DNA of 64,000 bases from Vermamoeba vermiformis (taxonomy: Eukaryota > Tubulinea > Echinamoebida). The stretch's first letter is position 1, and each line of letters starts with the position of its first letter. Below the pieces are notes generated by a model. The model ran no database searches. It saw only the letters and a list, made by a program, of their open reading frames with translations, and was not told where the DNA came from. Position numbers and translations under genes: made by a program. The DNA lies in contig JBEWZL010000237.1 in NCBI GenBank assembly GCA_045837725.1, forward strand, positions 1 to 64,000. Direction: 5' to 3'. Shown one piece after another: positions 11,638-21,327 of the stretch.

Positions 11638-12533
11638 ATGTCATTGAAAGGAAAGATCGCGCTCGTCACCGGTGCTTCAAGAGGTATTGGAGCTGCTATT
11701 GCACTTGCTCTTGCTAAAGAAGGAGCTGATATCGCTATTACTTATGTCAGCAAGCCTGAAGCTGCTCAAAAGGTAAGCTTAGATGCGATCTTCTGCCATT
11801 CCTTATCCTGACTTACTTATTCATTGCTATTCTATTCTCACTAATAGACCGTAGAAGAAGCCAAAAAGCTTGGAGTTCGTGCCATTTTCATTCAAAACGA
11901 TGTCAGAAAAGTCGATACTCATCAAAGCTTGGTCGATCAAGTCGTCAAAGAATATGGTCGTATTGATATCCTCGTCAACAACGCCGGTGTTATCTCGCCT
12001 GCCAATTTGACCACAGTAACCAGCGAAGAGTTCGATAGAGTCTTTGAGACCAATGCTAAGGTACATTACATTTCTTTCGGATCACATTAAGAGACGTTCT
12101 TAATCTATTATTAATAGCGACTGACTTAATATATATTTAGGCACCGTTATTCTTAATTCAAAAGGCTGTTCCTCATATCCCTTCGGGCGGTTCAATTATC
12201 AACGTCGGATCTGCCGCTACAAAGGCCAACGGAGCTGCGACTGCCCCAATCTACGCAGCCTCCAAATTCGCTGCTACCGCTTGGGCTATTGTTTTGGCGA
12301 AGGAGCTCGGTGCTAAGGGCATTCGCATCAATACCATTGCTCCTGGATTCACCAACACCGATATGCTTCCTGAAGCCGCCAAGGAGATCGCGAAGAAGAG
12401 CTCTGTATTTGGGCGATTAGGCGAAGCTGAAGATATAGCCAATATTGTATCTTATCTCGCTGACTCGAAGAAGAGCGGATGGGTCACTGGTCAGCACTTG
12501 GATGCTTCTGGTGGTGGTATCTTGCAATTCTAA
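11638..12533 (+). CDS. Short-chain dehydrogenase/reductase, copy A
   Basis: Three exons (11638-11772, 11848-12060, 12141-12533) encode 246 residues, the normal length for a classical FabG-like SDR. The NAD(P)-binding motif TGASRGIG, the structural NNAG, the catalytic Ser in INVGSAA and the YAASK Tyr/Lys pair are all present. There is no targeting sequence, so a cytosolic NAD(P)H-dependent oxidoreductase is expected; the substrate cannot be read from the sequence. It is one of five paralogues within 9.6 kb, all sharing the 135-nt and 213-nt first exons and the C-terminus beginning DSKKSGW. Confidence 0.93.
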
Positions 12534-13508
12534 AGCAACATATAGTTAATACTGAATATCGACACTGACCAGAGCAATTTGTAAATAAAACGGCAATTAG
12601 TCATTCAATTTCAGTTTGGCGGTATCAACGAAACAATTTGGACGATTATTTTATAATAATTTCAAATTAGTCATGGCAATATAACAATAACGTAATGTTA
12701 TGATGGGCAGTCTGGACGACAAAGCAGTTCCATTGCAATCAAAATCAGTTTAATTCAGATGCACTTTCTATTGGCCTCACAGAACGTCAATAATAATACT
12801 ATTATTATTAATGCTGCCTTATTAAAATACGGAGTACGTTATGGACACTCAGGTGCGTGAATAACGATACAGTTGAATTTAAAATTTACAACAAAAATTC
12901 ATTTAAAAATACAATCTTACGCTGCTGTGATCGCGGACGGTGTCTCGTGTTCAATGCAATAATAGGCAATTTTTGGCGCAATACAATAATTATTCGCTCA
13001 TCGATCGTCCAGGTGGCGTTGTTGGGTTGGATCCAGACTACAAGCGGAACAGAACATTAATTCAAACCGCTGAGGTATCACGACCCTCGCAGCTAAAACT
13101 GGGCGTTTAAACGCAAGCTATTCGATCGAAAAACAACAGAGCTTCGAAATTTTACCTACTCCTGTAAACTACCAAGGCCGAACGAGTATCAATAAGAAAG
13201 TTGGTGGCCATAACGTGATCAATGCCAAATGGTATGAGGCGAGGAAAGATTATGATAAACAAAGATGCCGAGGAGCGTCCTGATAGGGTTGACAAGAGGA
13301 TCTCTTTGAAGAGACTAAATCTGACGAATGTCTTCAATTACGAATGGAATTCAAGCGGTATGATTACGTATGAGTACTTATCCATCGATTTTAAATCTTA
13401 AATTTTCGAGTTTATGATAAATTTGACACGCGTGTCAAAATTTTAAGTGCCGTTTTAAGTCTTGAAAAAAACCATTAGTTATTATAATTTAACTACTTCT
13501 GCAGCAAC
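12534..13508. other. Intergenic region without a supported gene
   Basis: Nearly 1 kb between SDR copy A and the kelch gene. A polyadenylation-like AATAAA lies near 12585. Small open frames occur on both strands (for example minus 13337-13152), but none can be joined through convincing splice sites or matched to a family. The end should contain the promoter of the kelch gene at 13509. Confidence 0.4.
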
Positions 13509-15159
13509 ATGAAAGCTTCCATTATATTGGTGCTATTAGCTGTTTTGGCCGTCTCAGCGGAGCAGTGGACTGCGTATTTCCCGGCTAATGCATCTTCAGA
13601 CTGTGCAGACCCTCTCATAACGTCTAATTATGATCTCCTTTCTCTAGCAACTGACTCGCAGGGAAGACCTTGGCAATTTACCGGAAGAGGCAAGTTACAG
13701 CGATGCTCCCAGCAAATTCAAAAAATTAAATGAAACCGTAAAATTAGATTAACGATTTAAATTTACGAAACAGTTTCGTAAAATAACTTTCCACTACCTT
13801 TCAAGTAATTACCAATCAACTTTGTCCGCACCGACTTTTGTTTGATCTAGGCTGACAATCTTCGAAATTAGGTTGTGGAATTCCAGCTTTTTTGCGCTAC
13901 TTTGATCGTAACGCTCGAAATTGGACTCTCGCTTGGAATGCGAGTGACTCTGCAGGGCCCTCAGCACACTCCGACAATGCAATGTGGATCGACAAAGACG
14001 ATAACGTCTACATCTTCGGAGGATCCGGTCAGTGCGACTTTTGGCAGTTCTCGCCCGGCTCTAAGACTTGGACGGAGCTTACTGTTGGAAACGGCTCGTT
14101 GAATTCCATCGAAAAAGGCGTTGAGAACTCCGCGAACTATCCCGGATGTCGACGAGGTTCTGCTTATTGGTACACGCCTGACGATAACTCGCTTTGGCTA
14201 TTCAGTGGTTGGGACGACTCTTACGGGAATCCCAAACTTCCCGATCTGTGGCGATACAACGTTACCTCGAAGAAGTGGGCCTTTGTAGCTGGGCTGTTAG
14301 AACCAATCTTGACTGACGAGACGAATTTCTCGAACGCGTTTGAAGTGACGCCATTTCAACGTTGGGCCGCGTTTTCAGCAGTGGATGCGAATTACAATCT
14401 TTGGTAAAATTAACGAACAATCGATTCGAATACAAGTAGTAACAATTACTGATTAGGCTCTACGGCGGCGAGCTCTTAGATGACTTGTGGATGTTTAACC
14501 GCTCGTCTGGCTGGCAGTACATCAGCGGCAACAAGAACTTCTCGAGTTACTCTGCCTGCACTGCGACTGTGAGCACTCTGCCTCCTGGTGTCTTTTCGAC
14601 CGAGCATCGACCAGACTGTGCTGCGTACAGCTCAATGACCTATGCCGGCAACAACATCTTGGCGGTGTGGATTTCGTACTCACATCAAGATGGTATCCCC
14701 TTCCTGTGGCTGTACAACATTTCATCGCAGGAATGGGCGTACTACAACGATTCTAGCGCAAGCTCCGCAGCGGCGAATGTGTTGTACCAACCCGATGCTG
14801 CGACGACTCCTGGCTACACTAGTTACACTCGCACATTTGCACAGGGCAGTCTTTGGATCATTGCAGATGCTACCAATGGCGTGTACGTGATGGACTTCCC
14901 TCAGTGCGCTCAAAGATACAATCCATGCTCCGCGCACGCTACCTGCTCAGAGAACGTCGGACACGTGACTCCAACCTGCACCTGCAATCAGGGCTACGAA
15001 GGGGATGGTTTCACGTGCACCGTACCTGTGCCAGTCTCTGTACCAGTAGCAGCTGCTCCAGGTGTTACTAACGCGCCGTCTAGTATCGCTAAATCGAGTG
15101 CTTCACGCCTTGCCTGCACCGTACTTGCTGCAGGTCTTGTCTTTTTGCTCAATTTTTAA
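13509..15159 (+). CDS. Secreted kelch-repeat protein with EGF domain and GPI-type tail
   Basis: Three exons (13509-13689, 13872-14403, 14457-15159) encode 471 residues. The N-terminus is a clear signal peptide (MKASIILVLLAVLAVSAEQ). Kelch-type blades follow, each with a hydrophobic strand, glycines and spaced aromatics (VYIFGGSGQCDFWQFSPG, LWLFSGWDD, LWLYGGELLDDLWMF). Near residue 400 a six-cysteine EGF-like module begins at CAQRYNPCSAHATC and ends GYEGDGFTC. A Val/Pro-rich spacer and a final hydrophobic run (LACTVLAAGLVFLLNF) suggest GPI anchoring, so it is probably a cell-surface adhesion or recognition protein. The first intron needs a GC donor (GCAAGT) instead of GT. It sits between SDR copies A and B without an evident functional link. 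Confidence 0.87.
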
Positions 15160-15751
15160 AATAAACTAAATGAGTAAGGTTTACCGACCTTTTAAATTGA
15201 GAAAAAGTATTAGAAATTTGCTCTATCAGTTGATCCTACTTCAATAAACGACAAACCAAGAAGAGTACCAAGTGCCATTCTAAAATCGGTAAGGCTCGCA
15301 TTCGGCAAGACATAAGGGACCTGTGTAGCGGACAAGTTGTTGCCTGTTCTTGTAATGTTGAATTTAATAGTAATTATAGTATTTAGGCTAATATAATTAT
15401 TTATAAATTTTTTTAGCCTATTAGAATATTATTATTCATTTAGCATTATTTAATTACGCGATCCGAGTAATAGCGAATCCGCGCAAAGCCTTCACCAGGT
15501 AATTTCTTACGTTACATAATCCAATAGGATAGCAATACCGAATTATCGACATTCGAATATTCCAAAGCCATCAGCGATTGGAAGACCTGCCTAATTAGGA
15601 TGCTTCTTTTCCGAAATTTCAAGTGAACGCCGAGAGGAAGGGATACAACAAAAGTATAAAAGAAATCACCATCTCATTATTTTCATTAAACAAAACAACC
15701 GAACAAATCGAAACAAGCAGCAGCTTAAAAACACTTATCTAAACAACAATA
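15160..15751. other. Intergenic: kelch gene 3' end and SDR copy B promoter
   Basis: About 590 AT-rich bases. The right-hand 170 bases carry the shared dehydrogenase promoter block (listed separately), a CCGAAATTTC element at 15611-15620, and the A-rich leader before the ATG at 15752. No gene was seen in the left part. Confidence 0.45.
15578..15600 (+). promoter_or_regulatory. Promoter block shared with inverted SDR copy C
   Basis: A 23-base block starting TTGGAAGACCTGCC lies 152 bases before the ATG of SDR copy B. The same block, with three substitutions, occurs on the other strand at 18479-18501, 128 bases before the ATG of copy C. Conservation at similar distance in diverged flanks suggests a regulatory site or a recent common duplication of the promoter. 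Confidence 0.5.
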
Positions 15752-16642
15752 ATGTCATTGAAAGGAAAGATCGCACTCGTTACTGGTGGCTCAAGAGGTA
15801 TTGGTGCCGGTATCGCATTAGGACTTGCTAAAGAAGGCGCTGATCTCGCTATTACTTATGTCAGTAATCCTGATGGCGCTAAAAAAGTAAGTTCAGATCT
15901 TCAAGAATTCTGAAATATTAAAAAATTAATGATCATTCGTCTAAGCCAATTTAATTATCTTTGCTAACAATTTGTAATAGGTCGTAGAAGAAGCCAAAAA
16001 GCTCGGAGTTCGCGCCATCTCCATTCAAAACGACATCCAAAAGGTTGACACCCATCAAAACTTGGTCGATCAAGTCGTCAAAGAATATGGTCATATTGAT
16101 ATCCTCGTCAACAACGCAGGTGCTTTGATTCCAGATCATTGGACGAGCATCACTGAAGAGAACTACGACAAACTGTTCAATACTAACGTCAAGGTAATTT
16201 CTCAGATCCGCTCCAACAATCAAAAAGTTACTAATATTGATATAACTAGGCGCCTTTGTTCTTGATACAAAAGGCTGTCGCGCACATTCCGTCAGGCGGA
16301 TCGATCATTAACATTGGATCTGCCGCTGCCAAAGCCAACGGCAACTTGCCAGCAGCCGTTTATACTGCCACAAAATTCGCCGTAGCATCTTGGGCTGTAG
16401 TTTTGGCGAAAGATCTCGGCGCTAAAGGCATTCGCATCAACACTGTTGCTCCTGGATATACTGCTACCGATATGTTGCCAGAACAGTACGTTGAAGCAGC
16501 CAAGAAATCGTCTGTGTTTAACAGAGTAGGCGAGGCAGAAGACATTGCGACTATTGTAGCTTTCATTGCTGACTCGAAGAAGAGCGGATGGGTCACTGGT
16601 CAACATCTGGATGCGTCCGGAGGTGGCATCTTGCAATTTTAA
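15752..16642 (+). CDS. Short-chain dehydrogenase/reductase, copy B
   Basis: Exons 15752-15886, 15981-16193 and 16250-16642 encode 246 residues. TGGSRGIG, NNAG, the INIGSAA serine and YTATK supply the complete classical SDR active site. The exon lengths (135, 213, 393) are identical to copies A, C and D, showing recent duplication with conserved intron positions, while the intron sequences differ. Substrate unknown; probably cytosolic. The 3' flank carries a TCTGAAAGGTTCTGC element (16716-16730) that recurs after copy D. Confidence 0.93.
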
Positions 16643-16830
16643 ATCGATTCCGTCGTGTTTGAGCAATCCGCAATGAAAATAAATACTTAGAACATATACA
16701 ATGCTAAAAAAATCGTCTGAAAGGTTCTGCTGCATTCTGAATTTTTCTGCCTCGGATCTATTTCCTTGAAGAACCGAAAAAACGCATTTTTGCGCGATTA
16801 CTTATCAGTCTCCAAGACTCTACTTAACAC

Positions 16831-17190
16831 AATGCTTCCAAAATATTTGGCTATATTGTTGGTTTTGCATTTGCCTACTGGTTGGTGAACGGACAATGCG
16901 CCGATAGCTATCGTTCAAACTGCATAAGTACTCAACGGAAACTGCGCGCCAAGAGGCACCGGCAAAAATTCATTTCAACTCGTCACTCTTAGCCCCAATG
17001 GTACCGCGTGGATGACCAGCCACTGCTCCGACGCAGCTTGCAAAAATTGCACGCCAGACGATGAAGGACTGCTTTCTCCCCCTCAAAGTGCAGCACTAAT
17101 GGTATATTCGCCTTCCTTTCAAAAACTGATCCCGTATCCGATTGACCACGTTGCAATTTCGTATTTGCAATCCTTAACAGTCAATAAATA
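16831..17190 (+). pseudogene. Decayed gene for a secreted cysteine-rich protein
   Basis: An ATG at 16831 opens a signal-peptide-like stretch (MLPKYLAILLV), but the frame reaches a TGA within 20 codons. Downstream, another frame around 16928-17110 reads like a secreted Cys-rich domain (LNGNCAPRG, then MTSHCSDAACKNC and a proline-rich stretch) before further disruption. No introns with convincing borders reconcile the frames. The simplest reading is a host gene that has lost its function, lying in the gap between SDR copies B and C. A short, oddly spliced live gene is less likely. No family is recognised. Confidence 0.4.
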
Positions 17191-17441
17191 AAAGTTAGCT
17201 AGTCTAAATACAACATTCGATTAAAAGTTGCATTTTCTGTTCTCTCCAAATCCGTTGGTGGAATTTATTAGTCTAATAGTCCAAAATGTAACCGGCGCCT
17301 AAAATGGTAATTCACTAGACCTTACTAAGACAAGACAGTTTTTTGCCAGTCCGTTTAATTGATTACCATGAAGAAATAAGGAGTACAATATCTCATACTT
17401 TATTAGCTGCGAGATATAATAACACCAAGGCAGTTTCTATT

Positions 17442-18351
17442 TTAGAACTGCAAGATGCCACCACCGGACGCATCCAAGTTTTGCCCGGTGACCCATCCGC
17501 TCTTCTTCGAGTCAGCAACAAACGCGACAATATTCGCAACATCTTCAGCAGTACCGACTCTCTTAAACACCGACGATTGCTTGGCTATTTCGTGGAATGG
17601 AGCGGACAACATTTCAGTGTCGGTGAATCCAGGAGCAACGGTGTTGATTCTGATGCCTTTAGCTGCGAGTTCCTTGGCTAATACTATGGCCCATGAAGCT
17701 ACGGCGAATTTAGTGGCAGTATAGACTGCTGCGGGTAAAGCACCGTTGGCCTTGGCAGCGGCGGATCCAATATTGATAATAGATCCGCCTGAAGGAATGT
17801 GCGCTATAGCCTTTTGGATCAAGAATAAGGGTGCCTAATATTGCACTATTATTAGCGAATATTTCATCATATTTTAGACGGATCTAAGTTTTACCTTGAC
17901 GTTGGTGTTGAATAGTTTATCGAAAGATTCTTCAGTGATATTTGTCCAATGGTCCGGGAGCAAAATACCAGCGTTATTAACGAGTACATCAATATGACCG
18001 TATTCTTTGACCACTTGATCGATCAGATGTTGATGCGTATTGACTTTGGTAATGTCATTTTGAATGGAAATGGCTCGAACTCCGAGTTTCTTAGCTTCTT
18101 CAACGACCTATTAATAACCGTTAGTTATTGTTGAAGAAAGGTAATGAAAAGTCTTTGAATTACCGAATTCTCGAAGATCCGAAATTGAACTTTAAATCCA
18201 GCGGATCCAAACTTACTTTCTTAGCGGCATCGGGATTGCTAACGTAAGTAATAGCAATATCAGCACCTTCTTTAGCAAGTCCTAATGCGATACCAGCGCC
18301 AATGCCTCTGGAGCCACCGGTAACGAGTGCGATCTTTCCTTTCAATGACAT
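17442..18351 (-). CDS. Short-chain dehydrogenase/reductase, copy C (inverted)
   Basis: Exons 18351-18217, 18107-17895 and 17834-17442 encode 246 residues with TGGSRGIG, NNAG, INIGSAA and YTATK, so the active site is complete. This is the only copy of the five on the minus strand; it is tail-to-tail with copy B and head-to-head with copy D, about 730 bases apart. Its C-terminus (WVTGQNLDASGGGILQF) is closest to copy D. An inversion within the array, or duplication in inverted orientation, explains the arrangement. Confidence 0.93.
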
Positions 18352-19084
18352 TTTTTGGGTTGGAAGTGTTGTTTGTTGTTGTGTTGCTTATTGTTTGAGA
18401 TTGATTAATATGAACGACATTGATGGATATTTATATTCGAATTTACCTCCCTTCGGAGCCGAGAGCGGAGAGAAGAATTCCAAATAAGGCAAGTCTTCCA
18501 ACCGGCCGGAGAATAGAATTTCACGAATATCGACAATCGAAGATAGCTTTGCAACGTTGAGACTGCAACTACAGCGGTCATGTTCATGTTTCTAGCTGAA
18601 GTTTGATTTTCCTGGTCAGTCATTATTCCGCGATGGCAGATATCTTCAAGCCGTGGTAAATACCGTTTATGACGGCCGGATATTTCATCCGGTGAATTTA
18701 TGTTACGAATCATTAGAAGCATCGATATGGAGGGAATACTGTATCATTATCATGCACATTCAACGCCAAGTTGGAAAAAAAGGGTTTGAGATGGAAATTC
18801 AGACCGATCTAAAAGCTACGCGATAGCGAACGCTGCCGCATAAAGCTTCTCCTTACTTAACAATATCGGAGTTTCATTATTATCAAGCTTCTAGATAGTC
18901 CTAGAACAGGTGTAAAAGTTGCCCGTAGTAGTAATTAATTTTTTGCTTCTAAAAAGCCGAAATTTCTAAGCCCGGAAAAAAGAAGTAAATATAAATAATG
19001 ATGCCGGCGAAGAGACATTCATTAATAACAAACTTACGTGATAATTAACAACAATTAAACAAAGCTGCGCAACAATTCCAAAAA
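18352..19084. other. Divergent promoter region between SDR copies C and D
   Basis: About 730 bases separate two head-to-head dehydrogenase starts. The left side holds the 18479-18501 block, and the right side holds GCTTCT followed by CCGAAATTTC (about 18944-18966), both resembling the copy B promoter. No coding sequence is supported here. Confidence 0.5.
18479..18501 (-). promoter_or_regulatory. Promoter block of SDR copy C
   Basis: Read on the minus strand this 23-base segment begins TTGGAAGACTTGCC and matches the block before copy B (15578-15600) at 20 positions. It lies 128 bases before the copy C start. Function is inferred from conservation and position only. Confidence 0.5.
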
Positions 19085-19978
19085 ATGTCATTGAAAGGAA
19101 AGATCGCACTCGTCACTGGTGGATCCAGAGGCATTGGCGCTGGTACCGCATTAGGACTTGCTAAAGAAGGTGCTGATATTGCTATAACTTACGTTAGCAA
19201 TCCCGATGCCGCTAAGAAAGTAAGTCGATGACATCCGTCAATCTCGGGAATTCTGAAAAAGTTGAAGTTTGACTTTTTGTTGACCAAACAGTGCCACTGA
19301 CTAATTATTGGTTAATAGGTCGTTGAACAAGCTAAGAAACTCGGAGTTCGTGCCATTGCAATTCAAAACGACATTACCAAAGTCAATACACATCAACATC
19401 TGATCGATCAAGTGGTCAAAGAATACGGTCATATTGATGTACTCGTTAATAACGCTGGTGTGATTGCATTTGATCCTTGGACGAGCATCAGCGAAGAGGC
19501 CTACGATAAACTTTTTGACACCAACGTCAAGGTAGCTTCTAACTACCAATAATCGTATTATCAAATACTAAATATTAGTATCTAGGCCCCATTTTTCTTG
19601 ATACAACGAGCACTTCCGCACATTGCTTCGGGCGGGTCTATTATTAACCTCGGATCTCTCGGTACTAAGTTGAATGGAAACTTACCAGCTCCAGTTTACG
19701 TAGCCACTAAATTCGCCGTAGCTTCATGGGCCATTGTTCTAGCTAAAGAACTCGCAGCTAAAGGCATCAGAATCAACACCGTTGCTCCTGGATTCACCGA
19801 CACTGACATGGTCGATCCGTCTTTCCACGAGGTAGCCAAAAAAGCCTCCGTGTTCCAGAGACTTGGTAACGTAGAAGATATCGCTAATATAGTCGCATTT
19901 GTTGCTGACTCGAAGAAGAGCGGATGGGTCACTGGTCAAAACTTGGACGCATCTGGCGGCAGTGTTTTGCAATTCTAA
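19085..19978 (+). CDS. Short-chain dehydrogenase/reductase, copy D
   Basis: Exons 19085-19219, 19319-19531 and 19586-19978 encode 246 residues. TGGSRGIG, NNAG and YVATK are intact; the catalytic serine lies in INLGSLG, which differs from the GSAA of the other copies and may indicate a changed pocket. Otherwise closest to copy C. The 3' flank contains TTCTGAAAGGTTCTGC at about 20068-20083, also found after copy B. Confidence 0.92.
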
Positions 19979-20249
19979 AAATTAAAGCTATCAGTCGTAT
20001 TCGACGATCAATTTGATATAGCAAATAAATAGAATAAGGAAATATTTAGACAGCAAAATCTAAAAAGTTCTGAAAGGTTCTGCCGACCTTCTGAATTATT
20101 CTGAATCCTGCCCGGCTGTTTTTCCTTTTATGGAAATGATCTTCCGCTCCACGTTGCCCTAAAAAAAAAACATAAATAGTCGATAAAATGTCTGGTTTTT
20201 CATCAACTTAAACCAACTAGCCACACAGCAACCAATCCAATCCAAAAAC

Positions 20250-21211
20250 ATGTCATTAAAAGGAAAGATCGCACTCGTCACTGGTGGCTCCAGAGGTATT
20301 GGTGCCGGTATCGCATTAGGACTCGCTAAAGAAGGTGCTGATATTGCTATTACTTATGTTAGTAACGCCGATGCTGCTCAAAAGGTAAGTGGATCGACGA
20401 GTAAAAATTGAATTTTCTTCAATAAAATCGAAACTAACGATCTTGCTAATAAATAGGTAGCTAATGATGCAAAAGCATATGGCGTGCAAGCAATCGCGAT
20501 AAAGAACGATATTAGTGACTTAGCCAGTCATCAGACCTTAGTAGATCAAGTCGTTAAACAATTTGGTCGCATTGATATTCTTGTAAATAACGCTGGTACC
20601 TTCACTCATAGTTCATGGACAAACGTGACGGCCGAAGAGTTCAATAAGATTTATGATTTAAACGTTAAGGTAAGATTATTACCAAATTTGGATAAACTAC
20701 CGAGTTTTCACCCTCCGTGGATTGATTTAATGCTAAATTTAAATTAATCGTTAACTTAGGCGCCACTCTTTTTGATTCAAAAAGCGTTCCCGCACATACC
20801 TTCTGGCGGATCTATCATCAACATCGGATCTGCTGCCGTTAAAGCTAATGCCGCCGTTCCAGCAGTCGTTTATCTTTCCAGTAAATTCGCAGTAGCCGCG
20901 TATGCCTCGCTCATGGCCAAAGACCTCGCAGAGAAAGGTATTCGCATTAATACTGTCTCGCCTGGCTTCACGGACACCGACATGTTAGCCGATCCAAACT
21001 TCCGTACTTTTGGCGCCAGTCAATCGGTATTTAAGAGATTAGGTACGATGAATATACGTCATAATAATAGTACGTTTAACTTACGATGGTATTTCTAGGA
21101 AATAACGAAGACATAGCGAATATTGTGACCTTCTTGGCGGATTCAAAGAAGAGCGGTTGGATTACTGGCCAACAAATCGATGCTTCTGGAGGTGTTTCGC
21201 TACAATTCTAA
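20250..21211 (+). CDS. Short-chain dehydrogenase/reductase, copy E (extra intron)
   Basis: Four exons (20250-20384, 20457-20669, 20760-21042, 21099-21211) encode 247 residues. TGGSRGIG, NNAG, INIGSAA and YLSSK are present. It is the most divergent member: its second exon replaces the usual VEEAKKLG region with ANDAKAYG. Alone among the five it has an additional 56-base intron (21043-21098) splitting the glycine codon of RLGN. It ends only about 115 bases from the stop codon of the ABC transporter on the other strand. Confidence 0.92.
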
Positions 21212-21327
21212 GAAAATATTGTATAGTTCTTTCTTCGGGCTTCAATATAGGTGATCTCAAAAAAAAAAGATCCGAGCTAAATAAAATTATGTTTATTGAA
21301 TATTTGTTATCTTTGTTATTGTTATTA

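Noticed and set aside
13152-13337. 61-codon minus-strand frame with hydrophobic start
   Set aside because: No splice partners, no similar neighbour and no family; probably chance in AT-rich DNA.
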